Part shown: positions 41,229 through 50,100 of the stretch, one piece after another
How positions within the stretch are numbered: the first letter of the stretch is position 1
Layout of the letters: each line of letters opens with the position of its first letter
From: G965204755 sp965243415
GTDB lineage: Bacteria > Acidobacteriota > Vicinamibacteria > Marinacidobacterales > Marinacidobacteraceae
Reading direction: 5' to 3'
DNA length: 64,000 nt
NCBI GenBank assembly: GCA_965243415.1
Contig: OZ251549.1
Location: forward strand, 3,534,001 to 3,598,000
Notes under the pieces: model-generated
Databases searched by the model: none
What the model saw: only the letters and a program-made list of their open reading frames with translations
Told to the model about the DNA's origin: nothing
Made by a program: the position numbers and the translations under genes

Positions 41229-42401
41229 TCAACCGATCGGCCCCTGCCGCGACGGGAAGACGGCAGGAATGTCCGTGACCGGCAGCGCCTCGATCCGGGT
41301 ATCGAGTTCGTATCGGTCCGTCCCCGGATAGACGACGAAGAGACGCTCGAGGCCGAGTTCCGACAGCGCCAACCGCATCGAGCGCGTCACCTTCGGCGTT
41401 CGGGTCCGCTTCATCTCGAAGCCGTACCGGCGACCGTTCCGCCTGACCAGAAGATCCAATTCCTCGCCGTCCGGCCCACGCCAGAAGAACGCGCTCCGCT
41501 CACCGGTCCGGGTCACGATCTGCTCGATCGCAAAGCCCTCGAAAGACGCCCCCACCGCGGAGTCCGCCATCAACTCCTCCGCCGTGGACAGATCGAGCAG
41601 CGCATGCAAGATCCCGCTGTCCCGCACATAGACCTTCGGAGCGCGAACTTGCCGTTTCTTCACGTTCTCGAACCACGGCCGGAGGATCCTCACGACGAAC
41701 GCTCCCGAAAGCAGATCCAGATACCGTCCCGCCTCCTTCTCCGTGCTCTTGAGGTCCCGTGCGAACGGCGCCGGATTCCAGAGTTGGCCGTGATAGTGGG
41801 CCAAACTCGTCCAATAGTCCTGCAGCTCCTTCGCCGGGATGTCCGGTCGGAGGAAAGGGACGTCACGATGCATGAAAGCTCGGACATAGGCGTCGCGCCA
41901 GAGATACGACTTCCGCGTCGTCGAAGCGAGGTAACTGCGGGGGAAACCGCCGCGCTCCCACAAGAGTTCCCACGCCTCGGGCCGACCGGCGACTTCCCAC
42001 AGATCGAACCCGGCCAGGTCGAAGTAGCCGACCCGGCCCGCGAGGGACTCCGAGACGCCCCGCACCACGGTCGGGGAGACACTCCCCAGCAGCAGATAGC
42101 GCGTGGTGGCCCGGGGCCGATCGACGAGCACCCGCAGGGCGTCATAGATCTTCGGAACCCGGTGTACCTCGTCGATCACGACCAGCCCGGTGAGCGGCTC
42201 CAACGCCCGTTCGGGGCTGCCCGACACCCGCCGCAGGACCTCTTCGTCCTCCAGATCGAGAATCGTGCTGTTCGGCTCACCCTCCGCCACGGCCCCCGCA
42301 AGGGTGATCTTCCCGCACTGCCTCGCACCGAGCACGGCCACCGCCGGAGGCACCGACCAGCGCCACCGGATCTCCTCCACGGCCTCGACCCGTTCGACCA
42401 C
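41229..42401 (-). CDS. DUF4143 AAA ATPase (ATP-binding, PD-(D/E)XK-like C-terminus)
   Basis: 390 residues. The start GTG at 42401 is favoured because GGAGGA lies 5 nt before it. The P-loop is GARQCGKITL (residues ~25-34): the residue after Lys is Ile, not Thr/Ser as in the family, so magnesium binding may be impaired. GLVVIDEVHRVPKIYDALRV is Walker B, YLLLGSVSPTVVRGVSESLA the sensor region, and LWERGGFPRSYLASTTRKSY the family block. DUF4143 (about 200-390) includes GEELDLLVRRNGRRYGFEMK, a Glu/Asp...Glu-x-Lys nuclease-like pattern. Role unknown; such ATPases are very common in accessory DNA. It lies 85 bp downstream of the methylase. Confidence 0.8.
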   Translation of the reverse strand: MVERVEAVEEIRWRWSVPPAVAVLGARQCGKITLAGAVAEGEPNSTILDLEDEEVLRRVSGSPERALEPLTGLVVIDEVHRVPKIYDALRVLVDRPRATTRYLLLGSVSPTVVRGVSESLAGRVGYFDLAGFDLWEVAGRPEAWELLWERGGFPRSYLASTTRKSYLWRDAYVRAFMHRDVPFLRPDIPAKELQDYWTSLAHYHGQLWNPAPFARDLKSTEKEAGRYLDLLSGAFVVRILRPWFENVKKRQVRAPKVYVRDSGILHALLDLSTAEELMADSAVGASFEGFAIEQIVTRTGERSAFFWRGPDGEELDLLVRRNGRRYGFEMKRTRTPKVTRSMRLALSELGLERLFVVYPGTDRYELDTRIEALPVTDIPAVFPSRQGPIG

Positions 42402-44348
42402 CTTTTCTCCTCCAGGGTCCACGGGAACTCTACCTCCCGAAGCGTCCGGCCGCCGGGCGCCGCCGGGGCCACTCCGGTCGGCGGGCCTACTGCCCTTCGA
42501 AGAGCGCCCGGGTCTCGCCGCGGTCGTCCATGGCGAGGCGGACGATCTCCGACCAGGAGCCGACCAGGGCGTTGTAGGCGCGGGCCTCCCCCACTCGTTC
42601 CTGCCGGTCGCAGACGGCGTAGAGCCGGTGGGCCAGCAGGCGCGCCACCTCCCTCTTGCCGCGGATCTTGCGCAGCAGCCGCGCCGCCCCCATCTCGCCG
42701 TCCGTTTCGAGCACCCGGATCAGGTGGTGGACGATCTCCCAGACCGTGAGCCGCCGATCTTTCCTCGGATCCCAGTCCTCCGGTAGTTCCTCCGGGCGGA
42801 GCAGGCGCACCCGCCCGCCGCCGGAGCGGAGGATCCCGGCCTCCACCAACCCGGCCACGCTGGTGTTCTTCGCCTTCGACAGGGTTTCGGCGTCCCCGTA
42901 CTCCCCTTCGTCGAAGTGGTACTGGGTGAACCAGGCCACCGCCCAGCGCGTATCGCCGTCGAAGTCGCCCTCCTGCTCCTCGAGGGTCTGGTCCAGGACC
43001 TCGTTGAGGTGCCCCAGCGCCTCCCGAACGGTCAGCGGCTTCCCATAGACATGGTTGACGCTGCGATACCGGCTGAACACCGCCATCCCCGGCCCGATAG
43101 CGGCCTGCGCCAGGTCCACCGGCGCGATCCCGGCTTTCTGGAGTTCGAGAAGGGCGGGCGGAAGTTCCTCTTTCAGCGCGTCGAGGAATTCCATGCGACC
43201 CGCGACCGCCGCTTCGGGCGGCCGCCGCCGGCAGACGAGCACGATGCTGGAGGCGAGAGCGTTCGCACCCATGCCGACCATGCGGTTGCTCAACTCCGTC
43301 CGCATCGGCCAGGTCCCGGTGATCGAGAACCCGGACCGAATCAGCGCGGCGAGAAAGGTCTCCCAGCCGGTGCTCGCAACGCCGGTCTCCTGCTTCGTCT
43401 CCGCCTGCTTGAAGGCGTAGTAGATCGTCACCGGGAGCGATGGACGCGCCTGTTCGGCGATCCGTCGCAGCGCCTGCTCCATCCCGGAAAGGAAAAAGGA
43501 TTCCGCCTGGTCGCGATCTCCGTGCCGGTACGGGGTGGCTACCAGTTCCTCGGCCTTCGGGACGGCGATCGTGGCGAAGAGATCGGGGAAGACCGACCGG
43601 AGCGGCCTTCGCAGCCACACATAGAAGAAGTCCGAGAGGTCCGCGTAGCCGATGTTGTCGTAGTAGGGAGGATCCGTGGAAAAGATTCGTTCCGCACCGG
43701 TGGAGAGGTTCCGGGCATCATGCTGTTCGCTGTTGCCGCTGCCTGCGTTCGGCAGTCGATCCACGGCCTTCAGCATATTCTCCAGGCTGACGAGATAGTC
43801 CCCGGCGGAACCGGCGAAGACATTGTTTTCGGCGAAGTCCCAACTCATCGCGATGGCCTGTCGGCTGAACAGATTCCGAACCTGCGTCTTGGTCGCTTCC
43901 CAGCGGCAGAAAGCGTTGCCGATATCGCTGTGTCAAGTGACACCAACTTTTACGCATTTGGGGGACACGAACTTTTACGCACTGGGCGGGTCGGTGGAGC
44001 GTCGGTGAAGGTGGAGGAGTAAGGGCTGGCGGGCGCTCGGTGGGGGTTCCGAGCGATGCCCGGAGAGTGGATTCGGGGAGCAGCCCGGCCGGGCACCGGA
44101 TGGAGAGGAGCCCTCCCGGAGGGCGTACCGAGGTGCCTCGAAGGGAGGCGGAGCCGGTGGTCCCGGTCGAGAGAGCCTCGGACTGGTGCTTTCGGGAGAG
44201 GTCCACGGTCGGGGCGGAGCAGAGTCGGAGGAGCAGTTGGAGGGCGGGGAACCGGAGGGCTGGCGGTCGGGCCGGACGGGTTCCGAGGGAGGCCCGGAGG
44301 GCCGAGGGAGGAAGCCGTCCGGCCCGACCGCGCGCGGCGCCGCGGGGG

Positions 44349-45149
44349 TCACTCGGGAGGCGCATCACCCTCGCTCGGGGCCCGGAGGAACTGGTCGTCG
44401 AGGGCGCGCAGCCGGTAACTGCGCCCGGCGATCGAGACCAGATGGACATGGTGGAGCAGCCGATCCAGGATCGCCATGGTCAGCGCCTCGTCGCCGGCGA
44501 AGATCTCCGGCCAGGCCCGAACCTGCCTGTTCGAGGTCAGGATCAGCGACGCCCGCTCGTAGTGCGAGCACACCAAACGGAAGAAGAGGTTCGCCTCCTT
44601 CCGGTCCAGCGGGCGGAACCCCACTTCGTCGATGATCAGCAGCGCGCTGTTGCGGTAGCGGCGCCCCCGCACCCGGGCCGGGGGCGAGGCGTCGTCGGCC
44701 CGGAGCACCTCGATCAACTCGTCGAACGAGTAGTGGGTGGTGCGGAAGCCGTTCTTGATCGCCCGGATCCCCAGCGCCGCCGCCAGGTGGCTCTTGCCCA
44801 CCCCCGGAGGACCCAGGAACAGCACGTTCTTCCGCTCCCGCACGAACCCGCAGGTCCCCAGCAACTCCAGCAGCTGCCGGTCGGCCTGCGGCTGGAAGGT
44901 CCAGTCGAACCCCTCCAGGGTCTTCCCCGGGGGCACTCCGCCCCGCCGCAGCGCCAGCTCCACCCGCCGTTCTTCGTGCTGCTCGATCTCCCGTTCCAGG
45001 GTCCGGTCGAAGAAGCGGAGCGGGGTCAGCCCCTCCCGGGCCGCTTCCTCCAGCAGTTCCGGCAACCGCGCGGCGGTGAAGTTCAGCCGCAGCGCCCGGC
45101 AGCGCTCCGCCAGGACTGCCAACTCGCCCCCACCGCTCCCGGCGCTCAT
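44349..45149 (-). CDS. istB: IS21 helper ATPase IstB
   Basis: 266 residues from an ATG whose ATGA overlaps the istA stop. NVLFLGPPGVGKSHLAAALG is Walker A, SALLIIDEVGFRPLDRKEAN Walker B, and SLILTSNRQVRAWPEIFAGD the sensor 1 and following block. DnaC-like AAA+ fold. It forms the assembly that selects the target and activates the transposase IstA. Complete and apparently functional. Confidence 0.92.
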   Translation of the reverse strand: MSAGSGGGELAVLAERCRALRLNFTAARLPELLEEAAREGLTPLRFFDRTLEREIEQHEERRVELALRRGGVPPGKTLEGFDWTFQPQADRQLLELLGTCGFVRERKNVLFLGPPGVGKSHLAAALGIRAIKNGFRTTHYSFDELIEVLRADDASPPARVRGRRYRNSALLIIDEVGFRPLDRKEANLFFRLVCSHYERASLILTSNRQVRAWPEIFAGDEALTMAILDRLLHHVHLVSIAGRSYRLRALDDQFLRAPSEGDAPPE

Positions 45150-46462
45150 CGCTTCCCCTCCACCAGGCGGGCGTACTCGTCCAACGACCGACCCACCCCC
45201 CGATCCTCCGGGACCGTCACCTCCGCCGGGGCCGGACCGGGGCGCAACGCCAACTGCTGCCGCGCCCGGCGGCCCAACGGCGTCGGACGCAGAACCCGGT
45301 CGGTGGACTCCCCCTCGTAGTGCGAGGACTCGATCAGCAGCGTCGCCTCCGTCCCCCGCCGGTGACGCGCCACCTCCGCCCCCTCCCCCAGGATCACCAC
45401 CTCCCGCGCCGTCCCCCGAACCTCCACGCTCCGGCCCATCCAGGCGAACGGAACGCTGTAATCCCGTCCCTCGAACGACACCAGGCAGTCCCGCCGAACC
45501 CTCCGGCTCACCACCTTGTCGAACAACTCCACCATCGTCGGCAGCGGCTGCAGAACCCGCCGTTCCGCCTCCAGAGCCTCCGCCACCGTGCTCCCCGTCA
45601 CCGGGCAGAGCCAGCGCCCCATCAACTCCTCCCCCCGCGCCAGCAGACGCTCCTCCAACTCCCCCAGACTCCCGGCGCCCCGCCGGAACACCTCCCGCAT
45701 CGCCCGCCGGAACGCCGACACCCCCCGCTCCACCTTCCCCTTGTCCGACCCCCTCGCCGGACGGCAGGCGTCCACCTCGAACCCGCAGGTCTCCGCGAAC
45801 GCCCGGTAGCCCCGGGTCAACTCCGCTGTCGGCCCCGCCCCCCGGGCCACCGCCGCCGACAGGTTGTCGATCCGAACCCACCGCGGAACCCCCCCGTACC
45901 GCCGGAACAGCGCCAGGTGCCCCGCCTGCCAGGACAGCAGATCCTCGCTCTCGCTCGGCCAGCAGAACTTCGCCCGGCTGTGCGACAGCGTCCCCAGCAG
46001 AACCTTCAGCTTCCGCCGTTTCCCCCCCAGCGGAACCCACAAGTCGAACCAGTCGTGCTGCGCCTGAACCCCCGGAGCGGTCTCCACCCGACGGTACGCC
46101 CGCTGACGCGGAACCCCATACCGCCGACGCAGGTGCCGAACCACCGACCGGTAGCTCCCCCGGTACCCGTGGTCCCGGCACAGCAGATCGTAGATCTCCC
46201 GCGCCTCCACCGGACGACCCTCACCCGTCAGCCGCCCGTCCCCCAGAGCCCGCTGGATCTCCACCACCGCCTCCTCGTAGCCGTCCACCGCCGTCGGCTT
46301 CCCCGCCCGACCGTCCTCCCGAGGCCCCCGATCCCGAACCCGCAGCCGATACCGAACCGCCCCCTCGGTCACCCCCGCCAGCCGGGACAGCTCCCGAACG
46401 GAGGCGCGGCCCCCCTTCTTCATCTCAGACAGCACTTCCACGCACGTGGCGGTCAACTTCAT
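45146..46462 (-). CDS. istA: IS21 transposase IstA
   Basis: 438 residues. RASVRELSRLAGVTEGAVRY is the N-terminal helix-turn-helix. The integrase core has GVQAQHDWFDLWVPLGGKRR (first Asp), GVPRWVRIDNLSAAVARGAG (second Asp) and GSDKGKVERGVSAFRRAMRE (Glu). The C-terminal beta-domain RRDCLVSFEGRDYSVPFAWM is typical. No internal stop. Together with istB this makes a complete element. Confidence 0.92.
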   Translation of the reverse strand: MKLTATCVEVLSEMKKGGRASVRELSRLAGVTEGAVRYRLRVRDRGPREDGRAGKPTAVDGYEEAVVEIQRALGDGRLTGEGRPVEAREIYDLLCRDHGYRGSYRSVVRHLRRRYGVPRQRAYRRVETAPGVQAQHDWFDLWVPLGGKRRKLKVLLGTLSHSRAKFCWPSESEDLLSWQAGHLALFRRYGGVPRWVRIDNLSAAVARGAGPTAELTRGYRAFAETCGFEVDACRPARGSDKGKVERGVSAFRRAMREVFRRGAGSLGELEERLLARGEELMGRWLCPVTGSTVAEALEAERRVLQPLPTMVELFDKVVSRRVRRDCLVSFEGRDYSVPFAWMGRSVEVRGTAREVVILGEGAEVARHRRGTEATLLIESSHYEGESTDRVLRPTPLGRRARQQLALRPGPAPAEVTVPEDRGVGRSLDEYARLVEGKR

Positions 46463-46655
46463 CTCGACGATCCTCCGAGACCTCTATCGTCCCGGTCCGA
46501 ACCGTCCCGCCCCTAATCGCGGGTTCCCGCCTGCGCAAAAGTTCGTGTCCTCCAACCGCGAAGTTAGTGCGTTCTCTGACACGCTGAGCCGACTCAGCGC
46601 GATACCGAGGTACACCGACACGGCATCGGCGTAAGCGGCGGGGCCCGCGCCCCCC

Positions 46656-46725
<70 letters not shown>

Positions 46726-48150
46726 CTGATGCGCTTTCGCTCTCGCTTCTTCGACCAGATCCGAGAACGTCGTCAGCGCAGTCAACTGCCGTTCCGTAAA
46801 CAGATCGGCCCATCGCGTCATGCCATATAGCTGCACCCTGAAACCGAGCGCTTTCTCCGGGAGTACGGAGTCCGGTCTCCACTTCGGTGCTGCAGCGAGA
46901 GCAGCGGCCTCGTGGTCGGGTGCCGGCGGCAGATAGATCCGGCTGTGATCGCCCTCGGCCACGATGGCCATGAGTCGGGCGTTCATCCGTCCCGCCCTGC
47001 CTTCGGAGCGCAGATACTCGAACGGCATCGGCACGCCGGACACCAGACAGCGAAACGGACTGCCGCTCCCGGCGGTCTTCGTGCCCCGTTTCGTCGCCTC
47101 GACATCCGGCGGCGGGCCGACGCGGACTTCGAACCGGTAGTCCCGACCCTCGACGATCGGCTCCACCCACGCCTCTCTCCCCTTCTTCGTCGAGAGCATG
47201 AAGTTCGAGACCAGGGGAACCTGCACATCGGCGAACGCCGGGTTCGGGCTGTGGACGGTCCGCGCCCAGAGCCAGGCGATCACCGTCAACTCCCGGCCCG
47301 CGTACCGCTCCAGGTCCGGCCGCGCCGCCGCCATCTCTTCGGTGACCCGCACCTTCGGATACAGGTGCCCGATCCGCCGCTCCGCCTCGTCCCGCATCCA
47401 CTGCCCGTAGTACCGGACATCCTCGGCAAGACCAGCGGCCCCCTTCCACTTCTTCGCCCCCAGCGCCCGCCCCCGGGACTCCGGGTTCACCGGCGGACGC
47501 CCCGCGAACTTCGGCGGGATCTCGATCATCGCCTTGTTGATGAGCACCGCCACCGGGTTCAGGTCGGAAGCGTGCGCCTCCAGCCCCAGTCGCTGCGCCT
47601 CCAGCGGGATGGCCCCGCCCCCGGCGAACGGATCGTGGAAGGCCGGCAACCGCTCCGGGTCGAACAACTCCGAAGCCCGGGGATGGTCGGCGTTGTCCGC
47701 GCAGGTCCGCCGCCAACTCTTCCGGATCTCCTCCCGCGCCACCTCGAGGACCGCCTCGTTCGTGGTGTTCTCCCATCGCACGAGTTGCCGCAGGATCGCG
47801 AACAGCCGGTCCCGTTCCCGGTCCTGCCGCAACTTCGTCGGGAAGAGGTCCGGCCGCGACGACGGATCGTCCACCAGTTGCGCGAACAGCACCGCCCGCG
47901 CCGCCGCCAGCGGCCGCCGCGCCCACCACAGATGCAGCGTGCTGGGATGCCCGTGCCGGATGGACTTCTCCCGCGCCGCCGCCCGGTTGAGGTCGTCGAG
48001 CGGCAGCGCCACCTCGATGAGTTTCCGAACGGTCTTCACGACCTCACCACCCCCCGCCGGCGCTCACCGAACGGTCGCGAAGCCCGCGAATATGCCGATT
48101 TGCCATATTCGCCATATTCCAGAGGGAACGGCCCCGAGATCGAACCCGCG

Positions 48151-50028
48151 TTACGGGCCGTCGGGGGTCGCTGCGGCCGGGGCCGCCGCGCCGGGGCCGG
48201 CGGCGTTCCAGGCGCGGAGTTCGACCTCGTGGCGGCGGCCGTTCTCCAGCCCGTCCACCCGCGTCCCGGTGCTGCAGCCGGTGGTGTCGTAGAGCCGCTG
48301 CCAGCCGCTCCACTCCCCGCCGTCCGACACCCGGACCCGGACCTCCCACCCCAGGATGCCCCCCGGGTCGGCGGCCCGTTCCCAGCGCAGTTCCAGCGCG
48401 CCGGCGTCGGCGATCGCCCGCAGGCCGACCGGGGCCGCCGGCGCCGATCCCCCGACCTCCGCGCGGACCTGGCATTCCTCCGGCGCGGTGATCTCCCGCA
48501 GCGACGCCGCCCGGTCGTCCAGGTAGCCGGAGAGGATCCGCTCGTACTCCCCCCGGCTGCGGAAGCGCGGCCCGGCATTCGCCCGGTTCCACTCGGTCCA
48601 GAGGGCTGCCAGGCGCTGCGCCGGCTCGGGCCGCAGAGCCGACCGGTCCCGCGTCTCCCCCGGGTCCTCGTCGGGTCGGTACAGCCGCGGCGGCTCGTTC
48701 TCGTGCAGCACCAACTTCCACTCCGGGCCGCGCACCGCGTACTCGAACCCGTTGCGCCAGAAGAGCGCTTCGTGCGGCGCCCCGGAGACCTCCCCGCGCA
48801 GGAAGGGGTCGAGGTCCACCCCGTCGAGCGGCTGCTCCGGGGCCACCCCGGCGAGCCCCAGCGCCGTGGCGGCGATGTCCAGGCTGATGACCGGCGCCGG
48901 GTAGGCCGCGCCGCTCGGCCACCGGCCCGGCCAGGAAGCGACGAAGGGCACCCGGATCCCGCCCTCGAAGAGGCTCCCCTTGCCGTCCCGGAGCGGCGCG
49001 TTGTCGGCGTAGTCGTTCGACGGCCCCGAACGCGCCGGGTGGACGCCGCCGTTGTCGCTCAGGAAGAAGACCACCGTGTCCTGCCGCAGCGCCGTCGTCT
49101 CCAGTTCCTCCAGCAGCCGCCCCACATTCCGGTCCAGCGAATCCACCATGGCCAGGTAGCGGGCCCGGTGGTCGGATCCGGCGCCGGCGTACTTGGCGAC
49201 CAGTTCCGGCGGCGCCTGCAGCGGGCGGTGCGGCGCGTTGTAGGAGACATACAGGAAGAAGGGCGAGCCGTAGGGGCCGCGCAGGAACTCGATCGCTCGG
49301 TCGGTCACGAAGTCGGTCAGGTATTCGTCGGCGCGCAGCCGCACCGGGTTCCCGTTGGCGGTGATCGGGGCGCGGGCGCCGGAGGAGGGGTCGCCGGCGT
49401 CCATGTCCCGGCCCCAGTAGTAGTGGACGCCGTCGAGGAACCCGGTGAACTCCTCGAACCCGCGTTCCCGGGGCAGGAAGTCCGGCGCCGCCCCCAGGTG
49501 CCACTTCCCCACCAGGCCGGTGCGGTAGCCGGCGGCCCGCAGCAACTCGACGAAGGTCGTCTCCCCGACCGGGAGCCCTTCGTGCGGATCGAAGGGGGCG
49601 TAGCCCAGGTTGCCGTCCATCCCGAAGCGCGCCGGGTACCGGCCGGTGAGCAGCCCGGCGCGGGAGGGGGCGCAGACCGGGTGCGCCACATAGCCGCTCT
49701 CGAAGCGGACGCCCTCCGCCGCCAGCCGGTCCAGGTTCGGGGTCTCGATCTCGGTGGCGCCCATGAAGCCCAGGTCGTTGTAGCCCAGGTCGTCCGCCAG
49801 GATCAGGAGGACATTCGGCTGCCTCCCGTCGTCGCGGAACAACGCCCCGCCGCCGCAGCCGCCCGCCGCCGCGGCGAGGACGACCGCCGCCGCGAAGGAA
49901 CCGGGCCCCCTCCCGGCGCGAACGCCCCCGGCGAACCGGCGGGCGAACGATCGGACGCCCCGCCCCGCCCCCGACCGGTTCCCCTCCCGCCGGGATCGGT
50001 GAACTCGCGGTCTCGAAGCCATCCCCAT
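48151..50028 (-). CDS. sulfatase (arylsulfatase type) with C-terminal fibronectin III domain
   Basis: 625 residues. AAAVVLAAAAGGCGGG near residue 55 is a lipobox-like signal, so it is probably a lipoprotein. NVLLILADDLGYNDLGFMG gives the calcium-binding Asp pair, and VCAPSRAGLLTGRYPARFG (about 117) has the Cys-x-Pro-x-Arg site that becomes formylglycine. GKWHLGAAPDFLPRERGF and FFLSDNGGVHPARSGPSNDY supply the remaining metal and sulfate ligands. Residues ~530-625 (PVGLRAIADAGALELRWERA) form a fibronectin type III module. It should hydrolyse sulfate esters, likely on a polysaccharide, in the periplasm or at the cell surface; a maturase (FGE or anSME) is not in the window. Confidence 0.9.
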   Translation of the reverse strand: MGMASRPRVHRSRREGNRSGAGRGVRSFARRFAGGVRAGRGPGSFAAAVVLAAAAGGCGGGALFRDDGRQPNVLLILADDLGYNDLGFMGATEIETPNLDRLAAEGVRFESGYVAHPVCAPSRAGLLTGRYPARFGMDGNLGYAPFDPHEGLPVGETTFVELLRAAGYRTGLVGKWHLGAAPDFLPRERGFEEFTGFLDGVHYYWGRDMDAGDPSSGARAPITANGNPVRLRADEYLTDFVTDRAIEFLRGPYGSPFFLYVSYNAPHRPLQAPPELVAKYAGAGSDHRARYLAMVDSLDRNVGRLLEELETTALRQDTVVFFLSDNGGVHPARSGPSNDYADNAPLRDGKGSLFEGGIRVPFVASWPGRWPSGAAYPAPVISLDIAATALGLAGVAPEQPLDGVDLDPFLRGEVSGAPHEALFWRNGFEYAVRGPEWKLVLHENEPPRLYRPDEDPGETRDRSALRPEPAQRLAALWTEWNRANAGPRFRSRGEYERILSGYLDDRAASLREITAPEECQVRAEVGGSAPAAPVGLRAIADAGALELRWERAADPGGILGWEVRVRVSDGGEWSGWQRLYDTTGCSTGTRVDGLENGRRHEVELRAWNAAGPGAAAPAAATPDGP

Positions 50029-50100
50029 GCGGCGGGCGCGGGAGTGTACCGGCCCGCTCCCGTAGCGACCGGCGGGCCCGGTCCCCCGGTCAGGCCCCGC

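Larger units (their letters stand above)
43931..46581. mobile_element. IS21-family insertion sequence, 2651 bp
   Basis: Both ends begin TGTCA read inward (43931 on plus, 46581 on minus), and repeated subterminal AACTTTTACGCA / AACTTTTGCGCA motifs lie within ~70 bp of the ends, as in IS21 elements. Target duplication CGCTG at 43926-43930 and 46582-46586. Genes istA and istB are on the minus strand with ATGA overlap. About 350 bp at the left end (43990-44348) hold no gene I recognise. Confidence 0.9.
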
